A stretch of 64,000 nucleotides of DNA from Streptomyces angustmyceticus (GCF_019933235.1 NZ_CP082945.1:6857501-6921500), one strand, 5' to 3'; counted from the first letter of the stretch, positions 16,240 to 26,968 are shown. Notes: generated by a model from the sequence alone, not told the origin. Made by a program: numbers and translations.

Positions 16240-16438
16240 CACGGTCCTCGCTGCGGTTCTCGGGGGCGGCGCCCGTCGGCCGGACAAGGGGGCGCCGCAG
16301 GGCACGGGTCGGCGTCGGAGTGCACCGGACGGCGCCCGGAGTGCGCGGGCCGGCGCCGGAGGGCTCCAGTGTGCCCGGAACAGGGGCGACGGGGGCCGAT
16401 ACGCGCGGACGACCGGCCGGGACGGCGTCCGCCGGGCA

Positions 16439-17164
16439 CTACGCGTCGTCGAGCAGCGCCGCGATCCCCTCGGCCGTCCAGTGCCCCGCGGCCCCCGGGC
16501 AGCCGGCGAGGTACGCGGCGGCCCGGCGCGGGCTCCAGCCGTGGGAGGCGACGATTCCGGCCGCGATGTGCCGGAGGTAGGCCGCCGAGGGCGGGTTCAC
16601 CGCGACGTCCCGGCTGCTCCAGGGGGCCGTGAGGGTCAGCACCGGGTAGCCGTCCAGCAGCCCGGCGCACACCAGGGTCTCGTACCTGCCGGGGCCGCTC
16701 CGGGCCCGGCCGCGGGCGAGGGCCTCCGTAAGGTCGAGGTCCGCGCCGGGCTCGCGGTGCATCTCCTGAGCGGCGATGTCGGAGAACTGGGCGAGCGTCA
16801 GCAGATAGCCACGGGCGGGCAGTTCACCGCCGCCGGAGCGCGGGCCGGCCGTGCCGTCGGCGGGCGGGAGGCCGGGACCGGGGTCGTAGAAGGCGCTGCC
16901 GCCGGTCCACACCCGCGATTCGGTGGCGAAGTACAGCTGACCGGGCAGCAGCAGCGGTGCCGTGCGCGCGGGGCCGCGGGGGTCCCGGCAGCCGGGGTGG
17001 GTGCGCAGCCCGCCGGGGGGCCGCCCGCCGGCCAGATAGCAGGTCAGCCGGTCGAGATGCATGTTGGAGCCGTAGGCCGCGTACCAGAGGCGGTCGGCGG
17101 GGGCGAGGCGGCGGACGCCGCCGGCGGAGGGCCCGAGGGCTTCGGGACGTCGGGGCCTGATCAC
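16439..17164 (-). CDS. gamma-glutamylcyclotransferase-like (GGCT superfamily) protein
   Basis: 241 residues. The N-terminal WYAAYGSNMHLDRLTCYL is the hallmark YGSN loop of the GGCT fold, followed by LYFATESRVWTGGSAFYDPG, RGYLLTLAQFSDIAAQEM and VLTLTAPW. Proteins of this shape in Streptomyces are often labelled histone deacetylase; the sequence does not support that label. The probable role is acting on gamma-glutamyl-amine or a similar small substrate, but the catalytic Glu is not obvious to me. GTG 17164 is the only start before the YGSN motif. The 199 bases between this gene and the DHFR-like gene show no gene. Confidence 0.65.
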   Translation of the reverse strand: MIRPRRPEALGPSAGGVRRLAPADRLWYAAYGSNMHLDRLTCYLAGGRPPGGLRTHPGCRDPRGPARTAPLLLPGQLYFATESRVWTGGSAFYDPGPGLPPADGTAGPRSGGGELPARGYLLTLAQFSDIAAQEMHREPGADLDLTEALARGRARSGPGRYETLVCAGLLDGYPVLTLTAPWSSRDVAVNPPSAAYLRHIAAGIVASHGWSPRRAAAYLAGCPGAAGHWTAEGIAALLDDA

Positions 17165-17445
17165 GCCCTCACGCTACGCGGACGGGCCCGCAGCCGGCGC
17201 CGCCCCCGGCGGGCACGGCGGCATCCGCGGCCGGGCGGCCGTGGCACCGGGCGAGGCATGGACGGCGCAGCCCGGAACGGTGAACGGCACCTGAACGGCA
17301 CGGAAGCCCCACCCCGACATGGCTTGATCATTTCCCCTACGGGTTTTGTCGCGAGTGGTCTGGAGAAGCGCACTGCACGGACAGGACCGGTCCGAACGAC
17401 AGCCGGTGCCCGGTGATCGACCGGACGCCGGGGGACGGAGGCAGT

Positions 17446-18552
17446 GTGGCGGACGAGGTGTCAGGGCGACTGGAGGCCGGGATACGCAGGGCGGGGGCGG
17501 CCGGCCGGCGTGCCGCGGCGCCCGCCCCCTCTCCCGCGCCGGACGGGAGCCGGCGTCATCTGCTCACGGCCGCGGCGGCCGCGGGACTGGGGCTGCTCAC
17601 GGCATGCGGAGGGACCTCCTCCCGCGCGGACGACGCCGCGCCCAAGGCTCCACCGCCCGGCGGCTCCTCGCCTTCCTCCTCCGCCGGGTCCGGCTCCCCG
17701 AGCCGCTCCGGCGCGGCGACCGCACCCCACTCCGCCCGCCCGTCGAAGCGGCGCCGCCCCGAACTTCCGCGTGGCGGACGGACGTTGTTCCCGCACTACC
17801 GGCTGGTCGGGTTCTGCGGTCTGCCGGGGGCGGCGGCGCTCGGCAGGCTCGGGACCGGTGACCCGGAGAAGCGGGCCGCCGAGGCGGAGAAGGTGGCGCA
17901 CTCGTACGCCGCGGGCCGCGAACCCCTGCCGGTGCTCGAACTCCTGGCGACGGTGGCCAATGCCTCGGCCGGTCCGGACGGCACCTACCGCTCCCGGACG
18001 GCCCCGGCCACCATCCGCCGCTTCCACCGCCTGGCCCGTGACCGGCGCGCGCTGCTGCTGCTGAACATCCAGCCGGGCCGCGCGTCGGTGCTCGACGAGG
18101 TCAAGGCGCTGCGCGACTGGCTCGTCCACCCCGATGTGGGGATAGCGCTCGACCCGGAGTGGGAGATGGGCTCCGGCCAGGTGCCCGGCGACACCTACGG
18201 GCACACCGACGGCCATGAGCTGACCAAGGTGGCGCGCTACCTGTCCGGGCTGGTGCGGGCGCACGACCTGCCGGAGAAGCCGCTGGTCTTCCATCAGGTC
18301 GCCACGTCCGTCGTGGGCGACCAGTCCGCCCTGCGGCCGCAGCCCGGTGTGGCGCTCATCAAGAGCGCCGACGGCATCGGCTCGCCGGGCCTGAAGCGCG
18401 GGACCTGGGGGCGGCTGGTCAAGGACCTGCCCGACGGCCTCCACACCGGCTTCAAGCTGTTCTACGAGGAGGACGCGAAGGGCAGCCGCCTGATGACCCC
18501 GAAGGAGGTGCTGGCCCTGCGGCCGCAGCCGGAGTACGTGATGTACGAGTGA
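17446..18552 (+). CDS. Tat-type lipoprotein, unknown extracellular function
   Basis: 368 residues from GTG 17446, which follows GGAGG; an earlier GTG at 17413 would add 11 residues. The leader has SRRHLLTAAAAAGLGLLTAC, a twin-arginine signal with a lipobox Cys, then a Ser/Pro/Gly spacer. The mature domain (about 120-365) looks like a TIM-barrel-type fold with YRLVGFCGLPG, LLLLNIQPGRASVLDEV, LVHPDVGIALDPEWEMGSG, VFHQVATSVV and LIKSADGIGSPGLKRGTW. Acidic residues in DPEWEM recall glycoside hydrolase-like families, but no activity can be named. Confidence 0.75.
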   Translation: MADEVSGRLEAGIRRAGAAGRRAAAPAPSPAPDGSRRHLLTAAAAAGLGLLTACGGTSSRADDAAPKAPPPGGSSPSSSAGSGSPSRSGAATAPHSARPSKRRRPELPRGGRTLFPHYRLVGFCGLPGAAALGRLGTGDPEKRAAEAEKVAHSYAAGREPLPVLELLATVANASAGPDGTYRSRTAPATIRRFHRLARDRRALLLLNIQPGRASVLDEVKALRDWLVHPDVGIALDPEWEMGSGQVPGDTYGHTDGHELTKVARYLSGLVRAHDLPEKPLVFHQVATSVVGDQSALRPQPGVALIKSADGIGSPGLKRGTWGRLVKDLPDGLHTGFKLFYEEDAKGSRLMTPKEVLALRPQPEYVMYE

Positions 18553-18636
18553 GCCGGGCGGTCCGCCGTGCGCGCCGAGGGCGCCCGTGGGCGGGCCCCG
18601 GTCCGGAGTCCGGGACCGGGCTCCGGACCCGGAGAA

Positions 18637-18664
18637 GCGGCCGCCCGGTGCGCCGGGCGGCCGC
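18637..18664. terminator. bidirectional terminator between lipoprotein and deaminase genes
   Basis: A perfect 12-bp GC stem (GCGGCCGCCCGG / CCGGGCGGCCGC) with a TGCG loop, located between two convergent stop codons. Confidence 0.9.
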
Positions 18665-18715
18665 CGTGGGTCGTGCCTTGGTTCCGCCTCCGCGGTGCCG
18701 GCCGGTGACCCGCCG

Positions 18716-19282
18716 TCAGTACGGGTGCTTGTCCGGCCGGTTCGTCCAGGTCGCGTACGACTCGGCGCCCATCTCCGGGTAGATCTGCTCGATCTTGATC
18801 CGGCGCTGGTCGAGCGGCTTCTTGAAGTCCTCGTACTGGAACGAGTCGTCGAAGCCGATCTTCGCGGTGTCCTCGAGGTCGCAGCTGTAGTAGACGGCGT
18901 CGATCCGCGACCAGTAGATGGCGCTCATGCACATGGGGCAGGGGGCGCCGCTGATGTAGATCGACGTGCCCTGGAGCATCCGGGCCCGCTCCGGCACCGG
19001 GTCCGGCGATCCGGGCGGCCGCGGGACGTACTCCAGCGTGCTCTCGTTCTGGTGCTCCACGGCGATGCTCGGCGCCTCGGGGTTGAGGATCTGGATCGCC
19101 TTCCGGATCGTCTCCATCTCGGCGTGCGCGGTGGGGTCGCCGGTCAGCAGCACACGGTTCTGCCCGCGGGCGACGATGCTCCCGTCCCGGGTCAGTACCG
19201 CGCCGAACGGGCCGCCCCAGCCGTTCTCCACGGATTCCGTGGCGAGCCGTACGGCCTCTGCGAGAAGTTCTTTGTGTTCCAT
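18716..19282 (-). CDS. nucleoside/guanine deaminase family protein
   Basis: 188 residues of the cytidine deaminase-like superfamily. Zinc ligands are visible in HAEMETIRKA (His, with catalytic Glu) and PCPMCMSAIYW (two Cys). The FGAVLTRDGSIVARGQNRVL strand and the long C-terminal part with FDDSFQYEDFKKPLDQRRI resemble guanine deaminases (GuaD), giving xanthine from guanine. ATG 19282 is preceded by CGGAGACTCC. The gene is divergent from the ABM membrane protein gene. Confidence 0.8.
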   Translation of the reverse strand: MEHKELLAEAVRLATESVENGWGGPFGAVLTRDGSIVARGQNRVLLTGDPTAHAEMETIRKAIQILNPEAPSIAVEHQNESTLEYVPRPPGSPDPVPERARMLQGTSIYISGAPCPMCMSAIYWSRIDAVYYSCDLEDTAKIGFDDSFQYEDFKKPLDQRRIKIEQIYPEMGAESYATWTNRPDKHPY

Positions 19283-19339
19283 TCGGAGTCTCCGATCGGC
19301 ATCGATTCCTCTGCGGAGCGGAATAGGCAATTGCCCCAT

Positions 19340-19376
19340 TTGCCGGGTAAATCTCTTATGTACTAGGCTACTCAAG
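19340..19376 (+). promoter_or_regulatory. leaderless vegetative-type promoter
   Basis: TTGCCG (19340-19345), an 18-base spacer and TAGGCT (19364-19369), followed after 7 bases by GTG 19377. Transcription should start at or beside the start codon; no Shine-Dalgarno is present. Confidence 0.6.
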
Positions 19377-20363
19377 GTGAGTGCCCGTGCAAGCCGTGGT
19401 TCCGCGGCAGACAGCGCCACCGTGGTGACCTCGCAGAAGGTGCGCGAGGGCCGGACCGACGAGTATCAGCGCTGGCAGGACAGGACAAATCAGGCCGCCC
19501 GCGAATTCGAGGGTTTCGTGGGCGCAGAGGTGTACCCTCCCGGGCCCGGCGAAGAGAACGAATGGGTCGCCGTATTCCAGTTTTCCGGAATGGACCGGCT
19601 GACCGCCTGGCTGGATTCCGGCCGTCGGCAGGCACTGCTCGACGAAGCGCGCGGGCTTTTCGAGGGCCCTCCCACGGCGGAGGTGCTCCACGGCGGCACC
19701 CCCGCGCAGCCGGCTCCCGACGTCGTCACCGCGGTCATCTCCCACGACGTGAAGCCGGGATCCGAGCAGGGCTTCCTCAACTGGCAGCAGAAGACCCTCA
19801 AGGCGCAGGAGAAGGCACCGGGCTTCATGGGGTCCGAACTCTTCAAACCGGTGGAGGGCGTGCAGGAACACTGGGTCGTCGTCTTCCGCTTCGACTCCCG
19901 CGAGCACCTCGACGCGTGGCTCGCCTCCGATGTGCGCGCGAAACTGCTGAAGGAGGGCAGCAGATACTTCACCTCGTACGACGTCCGCAAGGTCGGTTCG
20001 GCGTTCAGCGGCTGGTTCCGGTTCGACCGCGGCAGGGCCGATGTGCCGCCCAACTGGAAACAGGCGATGTCCGTCGTCCTGGCGCTCTATCCGACGGTCA
20101 TGGTCCTCAACCTCACCGTGGGGGTGGGGCTGGAGAAGCTCACCGTCCGCGAGTACATCGGCCTGTTCCTCTCCAACGTCCTGAGCGTCAGCGCGCTGAC
20201 CTGGCTGCTGATGCCGCTCGTGAACCGGGTGTTCGCCTTCTGGCTGGTGCCCTCCCGGGTCGCCGGCAACCGCCGGGCGCAGGTGCTGGGCCTCGGGCTG
20301 GTGGTGCTCGGCTACCTGGTGTGCATCGGTGTCTTCGGCCTGATCACCCGCCAGATCTGGTGA
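19377..20363 (+). CDS. tandem ABM-domain protein with C-terminal membrane helices
   Basis: 328 residues. Two ABM-type domains lie at about 12-105 (REGRTDEYQRWQDRTNQAA, WVAVFQFSGMDRLTAWLDS) and 115-205 (GSEQGFLNWQQKTLKAQEK, WVVVFRFDSREHLDAWLAS). A basic amphipathic stretch and three hydrophobic helices follow, including SVVLALYPTVMVLNLTVGVG, VLSVSALTWLLMPLVNRVF and VLGLGLVVLGYLVCIGVFG. The family is known in Streptomyces and other bacteria; its substrate is not. GTG 19377 is supported by the leaderless promoter. It ends 10 bases before the FAD oxidoreductase gene, so the two probably form an operon. Confidence 0.75.
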   Translation: MSARASRGSAADSATVVTSQKVREGRTDEYQRWQDRTNQAAREFEGFVGAEVYPPGPGEENEWVAVFQFSGMDRLTAWLDSGRRQALLDEARGLFEGPPTAEVLHGGTPAQPAPDVVTAVISHDVKPGSEQGFLNWQQKTLKAQEKAPGFMGSELFKPVEGVQEHWVVVFRFDSREHLDAWLASDVRAKLLKEGSRYFTSYDVRKVGSAFSGWFRFDRGRADVPPNWKQAMSVVLALYPTVMVLNLTVGVGLEKLTVREYIGLFLSNVLSVSALTWLLMPLVNRVFAFWLVPSRVAGNRRAQVLGLGLVVLGYLVCIGVFGLITRQIW

Positions 20364-20373
20364 GGAGGCCGTC

Positions 20374-21771
20374 ATGGGCCCACGGGGAGCGAACCCGGCG
20401 GGGGACCCGGGGGGCACGCTGATCCGGCGCGGCGAGGCCGGATACGAGCGGGCCCGGACCGCCGCGGTGTGGAACGAACGGCGGCCCCGGCGCTTCCCCG
20501 ACGTCATCGTGCGCGCCGCCACGGAGGCGGATGTCGCCCACGCCGTCGGCCACGCCCGTGCCAAGGGGCTGCGGATCTCGACGTACTCCGGCGGGCACAA
20601 CTGGTCCGGCTCGCCGCTGCGCGACCACGGGCTGCTGCTCGACCTCTCCGCGCTCCGGGAGTGCCGCGTCGCGCCCGCGACCGGCGACGGCCCGGCGACG
20701 GCCACGGTGCAGCCCGCCGCCACCGGCCGGGACCTGGTCGCCGCCCTGACCCCGCAGGACCTGGCCTTTCCGGTGGGCCACTGCCCCACCGTGGCGGTCG
20801 GCGGGTTTCTGCTCAGCGGCGGCCTGGGCTGGAACTCCCGTGCCTGGGGGCCGTCCTGCGCCGACGTCCGAGAGATCCGGGCCGTCACCGCCGACGGCCG
20901 GACGGTCACCTGCAGCGAGACCGAGAACCCCGACCTCTTCTGGGCCGCGCGGGGCGCCGGACCGGGCTTCTGCGCCCTCGTCACCCGCTTCCGTCTCGCC
21001 CTGCACCCCCACCCCGCCTCGATCATGACGGCCTCCCTGGCCTTCCCGCTGGCCGAGGTCGCCCGGGTGACGCGGTGGGCGGCCCGGACCGCTCTCGGGA
21101 GCCCGCCCTACGTCGAGACGTCCCTCCTCCTCGCGCCGTCCGGACCGCCCACCGCCACGGCCCCGGCAGGCCCCCGGATCACGGTCGCCGCGACGGCGTT
21201 CGCCACCACGCCGGGCGACGCCCGGCAGGCGCTGCGGCCGTTCGCCGACTGCCCCTTCGGCGAACTCGCCGCCGACCGGCAGGAGGCCGCGCCGACCACC
21301 TTCGCCGCCCTGCACGAGGGTGCGGCGGCCGCCTGGCCGCCGGCCCACCGGTACGCGGCGGACACCCTGTGGTCGCCGGAGGACCCCGCCACCCAGCTGA
21401 CCCGTATCGCCGACGCGGTGGCCCGCGCCCCGTCCGCCAAGTCCCTGGTGCTCGCGCCCGTGCAGCCGGTCTCCGAGGACCCCGCCCTGCTGCGCAACAT
21501 GGCCTTCTCCCCGCTCGGCGCGTCCTACCTCGTCTGCTACGCCGTCTGGGAGGACCCGGCCGAGGACGCGGTCCAGGAGCGCTGGCTGCGCGAGACCATG
21601 GCCGGCGTGAATCCGCGGGGCGACGGCTTCCACTACATCGCCGAGACCGACCTGGAGGCCGACGCCGCGCGGGCCCGCCGCTCGTACACCCCCGCCGCCT
21701 GGGACCGCCTGCAGGAAATCAAGGCGCAGTGGGACCCGGACAACCTCTTCCATTCGTACCTCGCGCCCTGA
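20374..21771 (+). CDS. bicovalent FAD-linked (BBE-type) oxidoreductase
   Basis: 465 residues. The PCMH FAD domain contains STYSGGHNWSG (His75) and FPVGHCPTVAVGGFLLSGG (Cys137). These are the two residues that attach FAD covalently in berberine-bridge-type and oligosaccharide oxidases. The C-terminus WDPDNLFHSYLAP is the BBE motif. Such enzymes oxidise alcohols, sugars or aromatic intermediates using O2. It follows the ABM membrane protein gene by 10 bases with GAGGAGG at the start, suggesting they act on the same small molecule (inference). A 15-bp hairpin follows. Confidence 0.85.
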   Translation: MGPRGANPAGDPGGTLIRRGEAGYERARTAAVWNERRPRRFPDVIVRAATEADVAHAVGHARAKGLRISTYSGGHNWSGSPLRDHGLLLDLSALRECRVAPATGDGPATATVQPAATGRDLVAALTPQDLAFPVGHCPTVAVGGFLLSGGLGWNSRAWGPSCADVREIRAVTADGRTVTCSETENPDLFWAARGAGPGFCALVTRFRLALHPHPASIMTASLAFPLAEVARVTRWAARTALGSPPYVETSLLLAPSGPPTATAPAGPRITVAATAFATTPGDARQALRPFADCPFGELAADRQEAAPTTFAALHEGAAAAWPPAHRYAADTLWSPEDPATQLTRIADAVARAPSAKSLVLAPVQPVSEDPALLRNMAFSPLGASYLVCYAVWEDPAEDAVQERWLRETMAGVNPRGDGFHYIAETDLEADAARARRSYTPAAWDRLQEIKAQWDPDNLFHSYLAP

Positions 21772-21823
21772 CCCGGGCGGGTACGGGCGCGGGCCGCCGC
21801 CACCGTGTCCGTACCCGCCCGGG
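21772..21823. terminator. hairpin after FAD oxidoreductase gene
   Basis: A perfect 15-bp stem (CCCGGGCGGGTACGG at 21772-21786 with 21809-21823) and a 22-base loop, beginning at the base after the stop codon. Confidence 0.8.
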
Positions 21824-21872
21824 GCCCGCCGCCGGGGAAGCGCCGACGGCGCCGCGGGGGCACCATGGCCCT

Positions 21873-23420
<1,548 letters not shown>

Positions 23421-23425
23421 CCGCC

Positions 23426-23899
23426 GTGGCGGGGAAGCGCAGTGCCGGGCTGCTGCTCTACCGGCACACGGCGGACGGCGTCGAGGTGCTGCTGGCGCAC
23501 ATGGGCGGGCCGCTGTGGGAGCGGCGGGAGGCCGCGGCGTGGTCGGTGCCCAAGGGCGAGTACGTACCGCCGGAGGAGGCGTGGGACGCGGCCCGGCGGG
23601 AGTTCGCCGAGGAGCTGGGGATGCCGCCGCCCGACGGGCCCTGCCTCGCCCTGGGCGAGGCCCGCCAGCCGAGCGGCAAGGTGGTGACGGTGTGGGCCGT
23701 CGAGAGCGACCTCGACCCGGAGCGGATCGTGCCGGGGACCTTCGAGATGGAGTGGCCGCGCGGCTCCGGGTACACCGGCACCTTCCCCGAGATCGACCGG
23801 GTCGCCTGGTGCACCCCGCAACAGGCCCACGAGCGGCTGGTGGCGGGCCAGCGGGTGTTCCTGGAGCGGCTGGCGCGGGCGCTCGCGAGCCCGGCCTGA
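23426..23899 (+). CDS. Nudix hydrolase
   Basis: 157 residues. The Nudix box spans GEYVPPEEAWDAARREFAEELG and fits GX5EX7REXXEEXGX. The N-terminal GKRSAGLLLYRHTADGVEVLL and PLWERREAAAWSVPKGE are typical of small diphosphatase members that act on diadenosine or nucleotide diphosphates. GTG 23426 is 5 bases after the ligase stop, so the gene is translated from the ligase message. A role in cleaning up adenylylated or oxidised nucleotides in repair is plausible but inferred. Confidence 0.85.
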   Translation: MAGKRSAGLLLYRHTADGVEVLLAHMGGPLWERREAAAWSVPKGEYVPPEEAWDAARREFAEELGMPPPDGPCLALGEARQPSGKVVTVWAVESDLDPERIVPGTFEMEWPRGSGYTGTFPEIDRVAWCTPQQAHERLVAGQRVFLERLARALASPA

Positions 23900-24064
23900 A
23901 CCCGGGCGCCCCGCGCTCCCCGCCTTCACCACCCGCGCACACCGAAGGCCACAAGCCGCCCTGGACACCTCCCTTGACGCCGGGCAGGCTTGCCGCGGGG
24001 CCGGGTGACGGGCCCCGAACGGGGGGCCCTGGCAACGGGGTCATGAGCATGCCGCGGGGGCCGC

Positions 24065-25189
24065 ATGTTGCGCATTCACTTCGACGACCGGGATGTCGCG
24101 CGGGTACAGATCGCCGCCGAGCCGGACCCACTGTGGGAAACGGTGCTGGCCATGCACCACCTGGTGCCGCCGGGACACGGGGCGCCGGTGTACGGGGCCT
24201 GGCGGGCCCGGGCCCGCCGCGAACTCGACGAGCGGGGCCTGACCCGCGCCGCCCGGCTGATCAGCGTGCTGGCCCCGCCAGACGCCCGCTACTTCCCGGA
24301 CTTCCTCACCCCCGACGCGGCCCGCGACGGGCTGGCCGCGGGCCTGGAGGCGCTGCGGGACACCCCCCGGGTGCGGCTGACCGCGGAATCGGCCCGGGCG
24401 GGGCTCCCGGCCCGGCTCCCGCGCTGGACCGGCGCGCTGGCCGCGGGGAGCCGCGAGCCCCTCGACGCGCTCGCCGACGCCTTCCAGGAGGTGTACCGCG
24501 CGGTGGTCGCCCCCGACTGGACGGGGGCGGCCGCCACGGTCGACTGCGACCGCGGCAGCCGTACCCGCATGCTCTGCCGCGGCGGCGTCGACGCCCTGCT
24601 CCACACCTTCCGGCCCGCGCTCCGCTGGGAGCCGCCGGTGCTGCACGTCGACTACCCGCGCGAGCGCGACCTGCGCCTGAACGGACGCGGACTGCGGCTG
24701 ATCCCCTCCCACTTCTGCTGGCGCAGACCCATCGCCCTGGCGGACCCCGGCCTCCCGCCGGTCCTGGTCTATCCCGTCCAGCACCCCGCGGACTGGGCGC
24801 CGGCCGCCACCCGCGACTGTCATCCGCAGGCGCTGTCCGTCCTCCTCGGCCGCACCCGGGCCCGGATCCTCGCCGCGCTCGACGCCCCCGCCACCACCGG
24901 TGAACTGGCCCGCCGCTTACGGGTCTCGGCGCCCTCGGCCAGCGAGCACGTGAGCGCCCTGCGCGAGGCCAGCCTCGCCCGCAGCCGGCGCGACGGAGGC
25001 TCGGTCATCCACGCCCTCACACCGCTCGGCACGGCGCTCCTGCACGGCGAACTCGCCCCCGCGCGCCGGGCGGTCGGCCCGGCGCTCAGCGGGCGCCGGC
25101 TCACGGCCGTACCTGGATCTTCCTCCCCTCGCCCGCCCGGAAGCGGGACAGCGCCTCGGCATAGCGGTCCAGCGGCAGGCGGTCGCTGA
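24065..25189 (+). CDS. ArsR/SmtB-type winged-helix transcriptional regulator with long N-terminal domain
   Basis: 374 residues. An N-terminal helical ligand-type domain (about 1-245) starts MLRIHFDDRDVARVQIAAEP. The winged helix at about 255-335 has LLGRTRARILAALDAPATTG, RLRVSAPSASEHVSALREAS and a wing with RRDGGSVIHALTPLG. The last 35 residues are Ser/Pro-rich. The gene ends 89 bases inside the convergent dehydrogenase gene, so the true function of that tail is doubtful. A GC-rich element GGGCCCCGAACGGGGGGCCC (about 24010) lies upstream. Confidence 0.8.
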   Translation: MLRIHFDDRDVARVQIAAEPDPLWETVLAMHHLVPPGHGAPVYGAWRARARRELDERGLTRAARLISVLAPPDARYFPDFLTPDAARDGLAAGLEALRDTPRVRLTAESARAGLPARLPRWTGALAAGSREPLDALADAFQEVYRAVVAPDWTGAAATVDCDRGSRTRMLCRGGVDALLHTFRPALRWEPPVLHVDYPRERDLRLNGRGLRLIPSHFCWRRPIALADPGLPPVLVYPVQHPADWAPAATRDCHPQALSVLLGRTRARILAALDAPATTGELARRLRVSAPSASEHVSALREASLARSRRDGGSVIHALTPLGTALLHGELAPARRAVGPALSGRRLTAVPGSSSPRPPGSGTAPRHSGPAAGGR

Positions 25190-26093
25190 TGAAGACCTCC
25201 GGGTCCAGGGCACCGGCCGCGAACAGCTCGGCGGCCCGTTCGTAGCTGTGCAGCACGGCCATCGAGCCGGTGATGGTGATCTCCTGGTTGTAGATCCGGT
25301 AGGGCTCGATGGTGGCGCGCGCGGCGTAGTCGGCGACGCCGAACTGGAGGAAGGTGCCGCCCTTGCCGACCCGCCCCAGGGCGTCCTGGATGGCGCGTTC
25401 GTTGCCGGTGGCGTCGATGACCACGTCCCAGCCGCGCGGGCGGTCCAGCTCGTCGGCGGAACCGGCCGCGTTGCTGCAGCCCAGGGTGCGGGCGGTGGCG
25501 AGCCGGGCGGGGTTGATGTCGACGACGTCGACGCCGGCCGCGCCGGTGCGCTTGGCGAGTTCGAGCATCATCAGGCCCATCGTGCCCGAGCCGTAGATCA
25601 GGACGTGGGTGCCCAACTGCTGGGAGCGCAGGATGTCGTAGCCGCGCACGGCGCAGGAGAGCGGCTCGATGAGGGCGGCGTCCTCGGTCCGGACGTGGTC
25701 GGGCAGCTTGACGCAGTTCGCGACCGGGGCGACGGCGAACTCGGCGGCGCCGCCCGCCGTGGTCACCCCGATGGCGGCCCAGCGCTCACAGAGGTTGTTG
25801 CGGCCGATGCGGCAGTAGTGGCACTCGTGGCAGTAGAGGGAGGGGTCGACCGCCACCCGGTCGCCCTCGGCGAGTTCGGTGACCTCGCCGCCCCTCGCCA
25901 CGACGGTGCCGGCGAACTCATGGCCCGGCACGACGGGCAGCGTCGGGGCGAACTCCCCCTGGAGGATGTGCAGATCGGTACCGCACAGCCCGCAGGCGGC
26001 GACGGACACCACGACCTCGCGGGGGCCGGGCGTCGGGTCCGCGACGGTGGCGACCTCGACCTTGCCGGGCGCGCTGATCACTGCGGCTTTCAT
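25101..26093 (-). CDS. zinc-dependent polyol/alcohol dehydrogenase (MDR family)
   Basis: 330 residues. Catalytic zinc ligands lie in AACGLCGTDLHI and VPGHEFAGTV. The structural zinc loop is CHECHYCRIGRNNLC. The NAD-binding motif YGSGTMGLMMLEL is followed by DVVDINPARL, indicating NAD preference through the Asp. The ABC transporter genes upstream suggest it oxidises an imported polyol or sugar (sorbitol- or mannitol-like; inference). ATG 26093 overlaps the permease stop by 4 bases, so it is the last gene of the operon. Its 3' end overlaps the convergent regulator gene by 89 bases. Confidence 0.85.
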   Translation of the reverse strand: MKAAVISAPGKVEVATVADPTPGPREVVVSVAACGLCGTDLHILQGEFAPTLPVVPGHEFAGTVVARGGEVTELAEGDRVAVDPSLYCHECHYCRIGRNNLCERWAAIGVTTAGGAAEFAVAPVANCVKLPDHVRTEDAALIEPLSCAVRGYDILRSQQLGTHVLIYGSGTMGLMMLELAKRTGAAGVDVVDINPARLATARTLGCSNAAGSADELDRPRGWDVVIDATGNERAIQDALGRVGKGGTFLQFGVADYAARATIEPYRIYNQEITITGSMAVLHSYERAAELFAAGALDPEVFISDRLPLDRYAEALSRFRAGEGRKIQVRP

Positions 26094-26968
26094 TTCACGG
26101 CTCCAAGCGACAGGCCCTGGACCAGTTTGTCCTGGGCGGCGAACCCGGCGATGAGCACCGGGAGGGAGATGACGGTGGCGGCGGCGCACACCTTGGCCAG
26201 GAACAGGCCCTGGCTGGTCACGAGCCCGGTCAGGAACACCGGCGAGGTGCCGGCCACGACACCGGTCAGGACCCGGGCGAACAGCAGCTCGTTCCAGCTG
26301 AAGATGAAGGAGATCAGGGCCGTCGCCGCGATCCCCGGCATGGCGACCGGCGCGACGATCCGGGTCAGGGTGGTGGCCAGCCCCGCCCCGTCGATGGAGG
26401 CGGCCTCCAGCATCTCCACCGGGACCTCGGCGAGGAACGAGCGCATCATCCACACCGCGATCGGCAGGTTCATCGAGGTGTAGAGGATGACCAGCAGCCA
26501 GATGCTGTCGAGCATCCCGGTGTTCTGCGCGACGAGGTAGACCGGCAGCAGCCCGGCCACCAGCGGCAGCATCTTCGTCGACAGGAAGAAGAAGAGGACG
26601 TCGCTCCACTTGCGCACCGGTTTGATGGCCAGCGCGTAGGCGGCGGGCACCGCCAGCAGCAGCACCAGCAGGGTGGAGACGACGGAGGCGGTCAGCGAGT
26701 TGACCAGCGGGGGCCAGGGGCTGACGCCGCTACCCGTCGCCCCGAAGAACTCGCGGTAGCCGTGCAGGCTGAGCCCGGCCCCGACGCTCGGCGGGTTGGT
26801 CGCCGCGTCCGTCTCGCTGTGGAAGGACGTCAGCACCATCCAGGCGACGGGCAGGAAGAAGGCGATGCCGCACAGCCAGGCCGCCAGGCCCAGCAGGCTG
26901 CCGGTGCGCCGCCGGCGCCGGGCGGCGGGGGACCCGGCGCGTCCGCGAACCGTGGACAGGGTGGTCAT
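26090..26968 (-). CDS. carbohydrate ABC transporter permease, MalG-like
   Basis: 292 residues with six membrane helices. The EAA loop region reads EVPVEMLEAASIDGAGLATTLTRIVAPVAMPGI, which is the ATPase contact site of inner-membrane sugar permeases. The N-terminal helix LLGLAAWLCGIAFFLPVAWM follows a basic cytoplasmic leader. It pairs with the MalF-like permease, whose stop overlaps this start by 4 bases (26965-26968). No ATPase gene is present; in streptomycetes such systems commonly use the shared MsiK ATPase. Confidence 0.9.
   Translation of the reverse strand: MTTLSTVRGRAGSPAARRRRRTGSLLGLAAWLCGIAFFLPVAWMVLTSFHSETDAATNPPSVGAGLSLHGYREFFGATGSGVSPWPPLVNSLTASVVSTLLVLLLAVPAAYALAIKPVRKWSDVLFFFLSTKMLPLVAGLLPVYLVAQNTGMLDSIWLLVILYTSMNLPIAVWMMRSFLAEVPVEMLEAASIDGAGLATTLTRIVAPVAMPGIAATALISFIFSWNELLFARVLTGVVAGTSPVFLTGLVTSQGLFLAKVCAAATVISLPVLIAGFAAQDKLVQGLSLGAVK

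Noticed and set aside
24010..24030. GGGCCCCGAACGGGGGGCCCT as another DevR site
   Set aside because: It shares the CCGAACGG core but the flanks do not fit the 16-bp palindrome seen at 1941 and 4916, and the neighbouring ArsR-type gene is not a dormancy gene.
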